From the NCBI GenBank assembly GCA_002434005.1, contig DJJF01000045.1:1-9393 (forward strand): a stretch of 9,393 nucleotides of DNA. The letters run 5' to 3'. This document shows, piece after piece, positions 1 through 6,211 of the stretch (position 1 is its first letter; every line of letters begins with the position of its first letter). Position numbers and translations under genes: made by a program. Below the pieces are notes generated by a model. That model was given only the letters and a program-made list of their open reading frames with translations. It did no database searches and had not been told where the DNA came from. Source of the stretch: Candidatus Saccharibacteria bacterium UBA6575 (GTDB taxonomy: Bacteria; Patescibacteriota; Saccharimonadia; Saccharimonadales; Saccharimonadaceae).

Positions 1-1740
1 GTCTTTGAGTGGCTCCGGCGTGGACGAAGCGCCCGGTGTGACTGCGAGTTCATCAGCAGTTGCGGCGACTTCCATGAGCCTGATAGCTTCGGTGTGATCG
101 GTGCGTGGAAGTTCTAATGTGAAGGTGCTTCCTTTTTTGTATTCGCTTTCAAGTTTGATCTGGCCACCCATAAGCTCCGCAAGGCGACGACTTAGATAAA
201 GTCCCAGTCCTGTGCCGCCAATCTCGCGGGTGTCGGTGTTATCAACGCGGTAAAATTTCTGGAACAAATGCGGGATATCTTCTGTCGGTATGCCAATACC
301 GCTGTCTTGCACACTTACTTCAACGTGAGTTTCGTCGCCTTTGACATCAATAATGACGTCGCCTTGCGGAGTATACTTAATGGCATTTTCTACGAGGTTA
401 GATACGACTTCACGCAAATGGTCGTTATCAACATGCGCATAATACACCGGTGCGACCATTCGCTCGGTTGTTTCGCTCTCGAGCTGCGGCTTATATATGA
501 ACCGGAGTCCTTTTTCAGTCGCTTTTGTCTTGAGCCCGTCTACTACCGTACCGACGAAATCGGTCATATCAACGACACCAGGCTTATTCGTCATTCTGCC
601 GTCTTCTGCCTTTGATACGTCCAACAAATCTTGGAACAAACGACCAAGGTGTTGAGCGGCAGCTTGAGCCTTCGTGATGTAATCGCGTGCCTTGTCATCA
701 ATGGTAGCGGTAGCAGGATTGAGAGCTAGGCCCAAATAGCCTTCGATACTCGCAACCGGTGTGCGCATCTCGTGGCTAGCGGTGCTAATGAACTCGGCTT
801 GCTCACGCTCTTCTGCCCTTTCCTTGGTCATATCACGGAACACCATGATTGCACCGGTGCTTGGTGAACCTATCGGCGATACGATTAACGACAGTAATAC
901 TTTCTTACCCGCCTCGGTCAAAATAGAAAAATCTTCAGAGTGAACTTCTTGGTTCGTTGCGAGCACCTGCGCCACAGGATCTTCTTCTGGTGTAATCGGT
1001 TTGTCGGCGGTGTTATTGAGCTTCACGACTGATTTATAACTTAGGCCAACGGCGTCTTCTTTGCCCCACCCAATAATCCGCTGTGCTGCGGGGTTAATAA
1101 GCTGGATAACACCTTTGGTGTCGATCGATACAACGCCGTCGTTGATGGCGCTGATCACTGTATCGGATTTGTTGGCTTCGTGGCTAAGCTCGCTGGCGAG
1201 TTCTTTGTATGCTTTGTCGTTGGTGACCTCTTTTGTTGATTTAGAGTACCAAATAATAAAGCTTGCAATCAGTGGTGCGACTGATGCGGCGGATATGACC
1301 GTGATTGATTCGAGCGATAACGGATCAAGGAAGTAGCTGTACGCATCGTATCCTCCAACAAGCAGTAGGATGAATACATACCCACGCCAGCCGAATAGGC
1401 CCGCGAATACACTCACCGCGATCCATAGACCTATTAATGGTGAATCAGATTTACCGGTCGTTACAACCGTACTTGCTATGGTAACTGCCAGCAGCATGTA
1501 CGCGATGAACGTTCCAATTGAAGCCTTACGCTTTGGCGGCATGAAATATAAAATAAAGCCGACCACGAGCGTGACCGCTGCAATACATGCACTCACAATA
1601 TCTACGGGGAATAGTCGTACAATACGCGATTCGGGCAATGCGAATGCAGCCACATACAACCCAAGTACAACAAGCGCCACAAACATAGTCGCCTCGGTTA
1701 TGCGACGGTGCCAGAATGGTGTCAGCGTTGCCGGCTGCAA
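1..1740 (-). CDS. Membrane-bound PAS sensor histidine kinase (C-terminus outside window)
   Basis: Two-component sensor kinase that autophosphorylates on His in response to a membrane or PAS-sensed signal and passes phosphate to a response regulator. This frame is open from the left edge to a stop at 1756-1758 (580 codons visible). Seen: five to six hydrophobic segments between about residues 19 and 165, a PAS domain at about 190-300 (NDGVVSIDTKG), a HisKA H-box ASHEMRTPVAS with phosphoacceptor H323, an N-box with N452 (VENAIKYTP), G1 DSGIGIP (D479), an F-box (LFQKFYRVD) and G2 GGTGLGL (508-514). After the catalytic domain a tail of about 40 residues continues past position 1, so a further domain could follow. 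Start chosen is TTG 1740 with AGGGGG ten bases upstream; ATG 1686 (codon 19), preceded by GAGG, is a real alternative and would begin directly at TM1. No response regulator is in view. The sensed signal is unknown. Confidence 0.93.
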   Translation of the reverse strand, partial: MQPATLTPFWHRRITEATMFVALVVLGLYVAAFALPESRIVRLFPVDIVSACIAAVTLVVGFILYFMPPKRKASIGTFIAYMLLAVTIASTVVTTGKSDSPLIGLWIAVSVFAGLFGWRGYVFILLLVGGYDAYSYFLDPLSLESITVISAASVAPLIASFIIWYSKSTKEVTNDKAYKELASELSHEANKSDTVISAINDGVVSIDTKGVIQLINPAAQRIIGWGKEDAVGLSYKSVVKLNNTADKPITPEEDPVAQVLATNQEVHSEDFSILTEAGKKVLLSLIVSPIGSPSTGAIMVFRDMTKERAEEREQAEFISTASHEMRTPVASIEGYLGLALNPATATIDDKARDYITKAQAAAQHLGRLFQDLLDVSKAEDGRMTNKPGVVDMTDFVGTVVDGLKTKATEKGLRFIYKPQLESETTERMVAPVYYAHVDNDHLREVVSNLVENAIKYTPQGDVIIDVKGDETHVEVSVQDSGIGIPTEDIPHLFQKFYRVDNTDTREIGGTGLGLYLSRRLAELMGGQIKLESEYKKGSTFTLELPRTDHTEAIRLMEVAATADELAVTPGASSTPEPLKD

Positions 1741-1862
1741 AGTTTGTTCGCCCCCTATTTCTCTTCTTCGCTCATTATGTCAAAAAGACTGCCAAAATGC
1801 TATTGTTTTGGTCTTCGCGGGAGTATAGTGGAGACAACACTTATATGTGAAAAAGAGACACA

Positions 1863-3011
1863 ATGGGAATTACACACGCTGCATACGAACTTGTAGACGC
1901 TGCATATAACACCACCTTCCCTTCCGTGGAAGAGTTATGGGAGCGCGGTGGCGCAGATGTGGTCGACGGAATACCTGATTTTAATGTTGAAGTTGTTGGC
2001 GATCCAAAAATCCTAGACGAGACTGAGCTGTACCGCTGGGAAGGCTTAAAAAGAAGAAAAATAGGGGCGGTCACATTACTTCGCTACGATACATCGGACG
2101 GGATTGATCGATTAGTAAGTATGCGCCGACTTTATGACCAGTATCGGAGTGAAGCTGATTTCATAACCACAACCAGCACAGCTTGGACAACAACCGTGAA
2201 TGGGTATGCAGGTCGGCGTGACCGCCGGATTGCACTCGAGGCTGGTATACAAACCGTGTCCATTGGTGCCGAGGGTAGTACAAATCAACAGCACTTAACT
2301 CGGAGCATGCGTGAAGGAATTTCGTTGGCAAGATCTGCTCAATCCGAGCAAGCAATCCTCGCTCGCCTTAGTAAAGACTTTGATTTATCAACTCAGCACT
2401 ACGGCCTTGGTGACTCGCGCGGTGGCATGTTAAAACCAGGCCATTCAATATATGCACCGATGTATGGTAACACTATGCTCTTCACAGATATTAAGGCACC
2501 CTGCGTACCCGATAAGCTCAACGTTAAAGATCTTCCAAAGGTTGCGTTGTGGCTTGCAACCGAAGCACTTGGCACATTGAGTGTTACGGCATCGCTGGCT
2601 AGGGATTCTGACCTTGGAGTGCTTCTCAATACATTTGACGCAAATCCACAAGCGATGAAAGTAGCGTTGCTTGGCATAATGCCAGCACTTATGAGCGGCG
2701 AGGCTGGTAGGCTAGCCGAAGCTGCTCCTGACGACATGAATGGACATACTGTGTTGTACGGTCACGATATACTTTCCCCTGCTGATAGGTGGCTTGAAAT
2801 TTATAGTCACAAGCCAGATATGTTTATGAAGGATGTGCCAGAAGGTCGACATGCGCATTTGGTTACGAAAATTGGTCTACAAATTGCGCGCATTATGCGA
2901 GCCGAAGAATTGCTAGCCACTAATCAAGCGTTCGATGATGGATATGTTATCCGTGGCATTCGCTCTCGAACAAAAAAACAAGCTGACTTGCAGCTTGTGG
3001 TGAATCAATAA
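1863..3011 (+). CDS. Uncharacterised protein with alpha/beta-hydrolase-like GDSRG elbow
   Basis: 382 residues, not recognised as a named family. Seen: no signal peptide or TM segment, so probably cytoplasmic. GDSRGGM at 183-189 follows a hydrophobic/aromatic stretch and fits the GxSxG nucleophile elbow of alpha/beta hydrolases (candidate Ser185). A late EGRHAHL (328-333) lies where the catalytic His of that fold usually sits (His330 or His332), and several Asp (D302, D308) could be the acid. An earlier GAEGS (135-139) may form an oxyanion-side turn. The region 225-290 is helical and Ala/Leu-rich, resembling a cap. Start ATG 1863 is the first usable one, because an in-frame TGA lies at 1848-1850; the Shine-Dalgarno is weak (AAAGAG). 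It is transcribed alone, divergent from the kinase, and ends at a strong terminator. Hydrolase function is inference; the substrate is unknown. Confidence 0.85.
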   Translation: MGITHAAYELVDAAYNTTFPSVEELWERGGADVVDGIPDFNVEVVGDPKILDETELYRWEGLKRRKIGAVTLLRYDTSDGIDRLVSMRRLYDQYRSEADFITTTSTAWTTTVNGYAGRRDRRIALEAGIQTVSIGAEGSTNQQHLTRSMREGISLARSAQSEQAILARLSKDFDLSTQHYGLGDSRGGMLKPGHSIYAPMYGNTMLFTDIKAPCVPDKLNVKDLPKVALWLATEALGTLSVTASLARDSDLGVLLNTFDANPQAMKVALLGIMPALMSGEAGRLAEAAPDDMNGHTVLYGHDILSPADRWLEIYSHKPDMFMKDVPEGRHAHLVTKIGLQIARIMRAEELLATNQAFDDGYVIRGIRSRTKKQADLQLVVNQ

Positions 3012-3020
3012 TAGTTTTTA

Positions 3021-3054
3021 GGGTGGGGTCGATGTTCTCGACCCCACCCTTTCT
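3021..3054 (+). terminator. Intrinsic terminator of the 1863-3011 gene
   Basis: A perfect 12-bp GC-rich stem (GGGTGGGGTCGA at 3021-3032 pairs with 3038-3049), loop TGTTC, then TTTCT. It begins 10 bases after the TAA at 3009-3011. On the minus strand the hairpin is followed by TAAAAAC rather than a T-run, so it probably works mainly in the plus direction and does not clearly serve the converging gene at 3066-3470. Confidence 0.88.
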
Positions 3055-3065
3055 CGGATGCTCGT

Positions 3066-3470
3066 TCAGGTGGTGATGCGCAGGCTGGTGTTCGTTGCGA
3101 GCGAACGAGTGCTCAGCGCCGCCGTGACCTTGTCCATCACGGCGTGGATGGCGTCACGCAACGTGTCCTTGATCTGAGCGATGGCGGGGTGACTGTTGTA
3201 GCCGTCCACCATGCTGCACAGGTACTTCACTCGCTCCCTCGCCTTGGTGATGTCCAGCTCCACGACGCCGTCGCGGATGATCAGCATGCGCTGATCAAAC
3301 ATGTCGTCGATCACTTGGCGGACATGCACCGGCGCCATCTCGCTGTGAGCCCGGCTCACCAGGCGCCCCATGGTCGATGTGAGGCCGGTGTCCTCGATGG
3401 CTTCACCATCGGCCGCCATGCTGTCGAGCACGGCGTTCATGATCTTGATTTCGGGTTCGATCAAATGCAA
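3066..3470 (-). CDS. High-GC small protein, possible winged-helix regulator
   Basis: 134 residues from TTG 3470, not recognised by family. Start: GGAGG (3479-3483) lies 8 bases before this TTG, whereas the longer in-frame ATG at 3530 has no Shine-Dalgarno and lies in lower-GC sequence. Predicted elements by eye: helix 5-20, helix about 33-43, a helix APVHVRQVIDDMFDQR (46-61) followed by a short strand and turn (MLIIRDGVVELD, 62-73), which is the order expected for a winged helix, then a mostly helical tail 76-125. No Cys/His metal site, signal or TM segment. Composition is the odd feature: about 62% GC with third positions almost all G/C (ATC, CTG, GTG, GAC, GCC), unlike both neighbours, which suggests recent transfer from a high-GC donor. 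It sits alone between the terminator at 3021 and the GH6 gene. The DNA-binding role is inferred. Confidence 0.72.
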   Translation of the reverse strand: MHLIEPEIKIMNAVLDSMAADGEAIEDTGLTSTMGRLVSRAHSEMAPVHVRQVIDDMFDQRMLIIRDGVVELDITKARERVKYLCSMVDGYNSHPAIAQIKDTLRDAIHAVMDKVTAALSTRSLATNTSLRITT

Positions 3471-3478
3471 AGTTCTGT

Positions 3479-3483
3479 CCTCC
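3479..3483 (-). promoter_or_regulatory. Shine-Dalgarno that fixes the TTG start at 3470
   Basis: GGAGG on the minus strand, 8 bases before TTG 3468-3470. It is the only good ribosome site for this frame, so it shortens the gene by 20 codons relative to the ATG at 3530. Confidence 0.7.
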
Positions 3484-3498
3484 GAGTATCCGAGTAAA

Positions 3499-3553
3499 AG
3501 TGCTGCACTGGTATGAAACCAAATGACCATCCGGGTGGACGGTCAGTGCTGCA
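3499..3553 (-). promoter_or_regulatory. Palindromes upstream of the high-GC gene, candidate operator
   Basis: Three symmetrical elements lie in the 124-base gap between the high-GC gene and the GH6 stop. AGTGC-T-GCACT (3499-3509) is a perfect palindrome, and most of it (AGTGCTGCA) recurs at 3545-3553. Between them TGACCaTCC-gggt-GGAcGGTCA (3524-3545) forms an 8-pair interrupted inverted repeat. TGGT-ATGAA-ACCA (3509-3521) is a smaller one. None is followed by a T-run on either strand, so a terminator is unlikely. Position just upstream of a possible winged-helix gene fits an autoregulatory operator. No convincing -35/-10 pair was found here. Confidence 0.4.
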
Positions 3554-3594
3554 TATGTTTTACCGTATTTAGCAGCAGATTGCAAGCATAAGTG

Positions 3595-4764
3595 CTACCA
3601 GCCTGCGTTTCGCGCGAGCTGCGTTGCGTAACTCCAGAAACCAACACCTGGATTCGGATCACCGTTACACTGGCCGTCTGATTCCCATGGAATTTTAATC
3701 CACAGCAGGCCGTCATTAACCGCACTACCGGTATTTGTAGTCGGTGTTTGGCCAAGTGAAGCCCAGCGCGGGTTGCACTGCATGCCCGTTGGTGAATTGT
3801 TGCCACCGTTACGCGAGGTATCAATGACATAGTGTTTATTGCCAATCAATTTCGACAGCTGATCGCCGTAACCACGGTTTGCGGCGGTCGTAGAGAAATA
3901 TGACACATTCAGGCTAAATCCATCGGCGGCTGCGACGTTCGCCGCTGTGAGACGTGTTTTCATAGTGGCGGCACTTTGCCAAACCGGCGTACCGGCGTCT
4001 ATGTACACCGAAGTCTGTGGATTTGCCTTTAGAATACTAACTGCCTTTGCGAGCGACTGTGTTCGCTCGGCTTGTACGCTGGCAGGTAAACAATCTAAGG
4101 CGCCTAGGGCGTCGGGTTCTAAGATAACAACAGCCGTGCGATTAGCTATACCATTCGCGAGTTGTTGCACCCAATTGCTGTAGACTGACAAGCCGCCTGC
4201 TCCACCAACAGAATAGCCCCCGCAATCTCGGTTTGGAATGTTGTATGCCACCAAAATCGGAACCGCTCCAGCGTTGGCGGCTGCTGAAACGTACGCATTT
4301 GCATCTGCCGTAACATTTCCGTTCCAATCACCGAACCACTGAGCAACTGGCATCTGCCCCATTCGTGCAATAAAGTTTGCCCCATCGGCCGAGGGGTTTG
4401 CTTTTGCGTATGCGGTAGCCGTATTGGAAGGATCAGCAAATAATGGCTTGTTTACCCAAGCTGGTTTTGAAGGTATGGTGCTCGATCCAATCGGGCTACC
4501 CGAAGTGCCCGAATTCGCTACCTTTGGGTGGGTAGATGCGGACGCTGGCTGAGATACACCGTGCTTGCCTTTTGCTGATTTACGCATATCATTTCTCGTA
4601 ATCTTAGTTGGTTTCTGAGATGGTGCGGCGCTTACAAATGTGAACGCCGTCGTAAAGACCGTCAAAGCCAGCACAATAATTACTGGCAGTGAGTATTTTG
4701 ATATACGACGAAGCGCCGCTTGGCGTCGCACCTTGGTGATATCTACCCGTTCACCGAACTTCAA
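3595..4764 (-). CDS. Secreted or membrane-anchored glycoside hydrolase family 6 (endoglucanase/cellobiohydrolase)
   Basis: 389 residues. GH6 enzymes cut beta-1,4-glucosidic bonds of cellulose with inversion, outside the cell. Seen: charged n-region 1-25, hydrophobic segment LPVIIVLALTVFTTAF (26-41) ending VSAAP, so either a signal peptide cut near residue 46-47 or an anchor; a Ser/Thr/Lys/Pro linker at about 48-100; GH6 domain at about 105-389, a normal length. Motifs: YNIPNRDCGGYSVGGA with D180 (equivalent to D79 of Thermobifida Cel6A), ILEPDAL with proton donor D218, NVSYF, VIDTSRNG and WESDGQC with D363 (equivalent to D265). The usual KPPGESDG reads KIPWESDG here. No cellulose-binding module. 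Start TTG 4764 has GGGGAG (4771-4776) 6 bases upstream. Divergent from the GH16 gene. Exo or endo mode cannot be read from the sequence. Confidence 0.95.
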   Translation of the reverse strand: MKFGERVDITKVRRQAALRRISKYSLPVIIVLALTVFTTAFTFVSAAPSQKPTKITRNDMRKSAKGKHGVSQPASASTHPKVANSGTSGSPIGSSTIPSKPAWVNKPLFADPSNTATAYAKANPSADGANFIARMGQMPVAQWFGDWNGNVTADANAYVSAAANAGAVPILVAYNIPNRDCGGYSVGGAGGLSVYSNWVQQLANGIANRTAVVILEPDALGALDCLPASVQAERTQSLAKAVSILKANPQTSVYIDAGTPVWQSAATMKTRLTAANVAAADGFSLNVSYFSTTAANRGYGDQLSKLIGNKHYVIDTSRNGGNNSPTGMQCNPRWASLGQTPTTNTGSAVNDGLLWIKIPWESDGQCNGDPNPGVGFWSYATQLARNAGW

Positions 4765-4788
4765 ACTCTACTCCCCTGCATTCCACTT

Positions 4789-4818
4789 ATTCTAACAGTA
4801 AACTTTACCCTAACGCAA
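4789..4818 (-). promoter_or_regulatory. Promoter of the GH6 gene
   Basis: Minus strand TTGCGT (4813-4818), 18-base spacer, TAGAAT (4789-4794). The predicted start near 4782 leaves a leader of about 18 bases that still carries the GGGGAG ribosome site. It stands back to back with the GH16 promoter, with the two -35 boxes only 17 bases apart, so one regulator could affect both. Confidence 0.6.
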
Positions 4819-4835
4819 TAAAAAGGCATAAGTAG

Positions 4836-4864
4836 TTGACATTAAACAAGTTTTGTAGTATAAT
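4836..4864 (+). promoter_or_regulatory. Perfect-consensus sigma70-type promoter of the GH16 gene
   Basis: TTGACA (4836-4841), exactly 17 bases, TATAAT (4859-4864). Six bases (TAACAT) separate the -10 box from ATG 4871, so the usual +1 falls on the A of the start codon. There is no Shine-Dalgarno in the gap. Confidence 0.9.
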
Positions 4865-4870
4865 TAACAT

Positions 4871-5917
4871 ATGAATCGTCGCATTGATTCAAAAGTTATC
4901 GCGGGGCTATTTGGGCACATTTTACCCTTTTCACGAAGGAATAAGCGCCTGCGGTCACGCACAGCAAACCGGCTACACATGGGCATATTAGTTGCCAGTT
5001 TTTTAGCTGCGTCGTATGCAACGTGGCTTCTGATACATGCGACACCCACTACTCCGCTGCAAACAGGCGAATCAAACCAAACGGTCAAAACGGTTGTCGA
5101 TGACAGCACTCCGTCTCAGAGTGATGCAAGGTTTACTAGCCAGCCAACGTGGTTCCAGGATTTTAGTGGTTCGACTAAGACGCTCAGTTCAGAGTATTGG
5201 AATGTACTCATTGGGCCAGCAGAAAATAGTAATAAGGAGCAACAATACTACACCGATGACGCAGCGAATTTGCGTATTGAAGACGGTGCACTACGGATTA
5301 TTGCAACAAAAAAGGATTACCCAGGTGGATATAAATATGGCTCTGCTCGGCTAGAAACTCAAGGCAAAAAATCATTTAAGTACGGTCGGATCGATATTAC
5401 GGCTAAATTGCCGGCTGGAAGCGGCACATGGCCCGCTGTATGGATGCTTCCAGATAACGATACGTATGCAAAGAAAAGCCCCGAAAGCGACACTATGCGC
5501 TACAAAAACGGCGGTGAGATCGATATTGTTGAGGCTGTCGGTTTTCAGCCGGATACTGTATACGGTGTCGCACACACGGTTAGCGATCTTGTAAAGCGAG
5601 GTGACGGCACCGGCTCACATAAATCTGTGAACGTAAAAAGCACCGAATACAATACATATACGCTGCTCTGGACACCTACGAGCTTGGCATATGCCGTGAA
5701 TGGATCGGTGTTCTTCACCTATACTCGTCAGGACAACGCCGATTACACTACCTGGCCATTCGATCAGCCGTTCTACCTGATTGCCAACCTTGCGATTGGT
5801 GGTACCTGGGGCGGTATGGACACGAAGCGCTTCCCTGGTAATGGCGTTGATGATAGCGCTCTACCTGCCTCACTCGATATACGGTCAATCCATTACTATC
5901 CATACGTACAAGGTTAA
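4871..5917 (+). CDS. Membrane-anchored or secreted glycoside hydrolase family 16 (laminarinase-like endo-beta-1,3-glucanase)
   Basis: 348 residues. GH16 retaining enzymes hydrolyse beta-1,3 or mixed beta-1,3-1,4 glucans outside the cell. Seen: basic n-region 1-36, hydrophobic segment MGILVASFLAASYATWLLIHA (37-57), a Thr/Ser-rich spacer to about 90, then one beta-jelly-roll domain at 92-348. Signature GGEIDIVEAVG (214-224) has nucleophile E216, D218 and acid/base E221; the ExDxxE spacing is the laminarinase type rather than the lichenase ExDxE type. Substrate-cleft WPAVWMLP (187-194) and AIGGTWGG (308-315) are present. There is no clear signal-peptidase site, so anchoring is as likely as release. 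ATG 4871 is chosen because the promoter ends 6 bases before it; ATG 4979 (M37) would leave only the hydrophobic segment and is also possible. The exact glucan is not determinable; agarase or carrageenase is less likely. Confidence 0.95.
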   Translation: MNRRIDSKVIAGLFGHILPFSRRNKRLRSRTANRLHMGILVASFLAASYATWLLIHATPTTPLQTGESNQTVKTVVDDSTPSQSDARFTSQPTWFQDFSGSTKTLSSEYWNVLIGPAENSNKEQQYYTDDAANLRIEDGALRIIATKKDYPGGYKYGSARLETQGKKSFKYGRIDITAKLPAGSGTWPAVWMLPDNDTYAKKSPESDTMRYKNGGEIDIVEAVGFQPDTVYGVAHTVSDLVKRGDGTGSHKSVNVKSTEYNTYTLLWTPTSLAYAVNGSVFFTYTRQDNADYTTWPFDQPFYLIANLAIGGTWGGMDTKRFPGNGVDDSALPASLDIRSIHYYPYVQG

Positions 5918-5926
5918 ATAACCCAT

Positions 5927-5959
5927 TAAAATAACGGCTCACATATGGCCGTTATTTTA
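5927..5959. terminator. Bidirectional intrinsic terminator
   Basis: A perfect 12-bp stem (TAAAATAACGGC at 5927-5938 pairs with 5948-5959) with loop TCACATATG. The stem ends in A-rich and T-rich arms, so both strands give a hairpin closed by a U-rich tract. It lies 10 bases after the GH16 stop and 18 bases beyond the stop of the small membrane gene at 5978, serving both converging units. Confidence 0.85.
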
Positions 5960-5977
5960 TGAATGATATCAATAGTA

Positions 5978-6184
5978 TTAGCGACGTGGGTCGAACTTTT
6001 GATTCCTAAGTGAATGCTCGCCGTGCATCAGTCGACCTTGGCTGTACACCATAAGTGCGATACCAAACAAGGTGTATGGCAGCAGGATGACCCAGCTGAT
6101 TCCAAGAAATGTATGAAGTGATACATCAATTGTTGCAACTGGTGCAATGCTGCCTAGGACGGTTGAATTTGAAGGTAAATACAT
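5978..6184 (-). CDS. Small single-TM protein in the GT2 operon
   Basis: 68 residues, no recognised family. Seen: a short, uncharged Ser/Thr/Val N-terminus (1-22), one hydrophobic segment at about 24-47 (FLGISWVILLPYTLFGIALMVY), then a basic/hydrophilic tail ending KFDPRR, so by the positive-inside rule N-out/C-in. Coding status is supported by AGGAG (6190-6194) 5 bases before ATG 6184 and by position 27 bases after the GT2 stop on the same strand, with a terminator 18 bases beyond its own stop. Small membrane partners are known beside processive GT2 synthases (PgaD, IcaD), so a synthase-accessory role is a reasonable inference, but PgaD-like proteins usually have two TM helices and no sequence match is claimed. 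Confidence 0.78.
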   Translation of the reverse strand: MYLPSNSTVLGSIAPVATIDVSLHTFLGISWVILLPYTLFGIALMVYSQGRLMHGEHSLRNQKFDPRR

Positions 6185-6211
6185 ATTGTCTCCTTTCCGT
6201 TATTACATTTA

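Noticed and set aside
268..1828. Several plus-strand open frames across the kinase region
   Set aside because: They lie opposite a minus-strand frame with complete histidine-kinase motifs, have no ribosome sites and show no domain; they are antisense shadows.
1803..1829. Possible promoter for the 1863 gene (TTGTTT, 15 bases, TATAGT)
   Set aside because: Spacer too short and both boxes imperfect; no better pair was found on either strand of the 1741-1862 gap, so no promoter is claimed there.
3144..3497. 117-codon plus-strand frame opposite the high-GC gene
   Set aside because: His/Val-rich translation typical of the antisense of high-GC3 coding DNA, no Shine-Dalgarno, while the minus-strand frame has GGAGG and strongly biased third positions.
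3549..3578. TGCTGC...GCAGCA as a GH6 terminator
   Set aside because: Only six pairs with a long loop and no T-run; no terminator is claimed for GH6.
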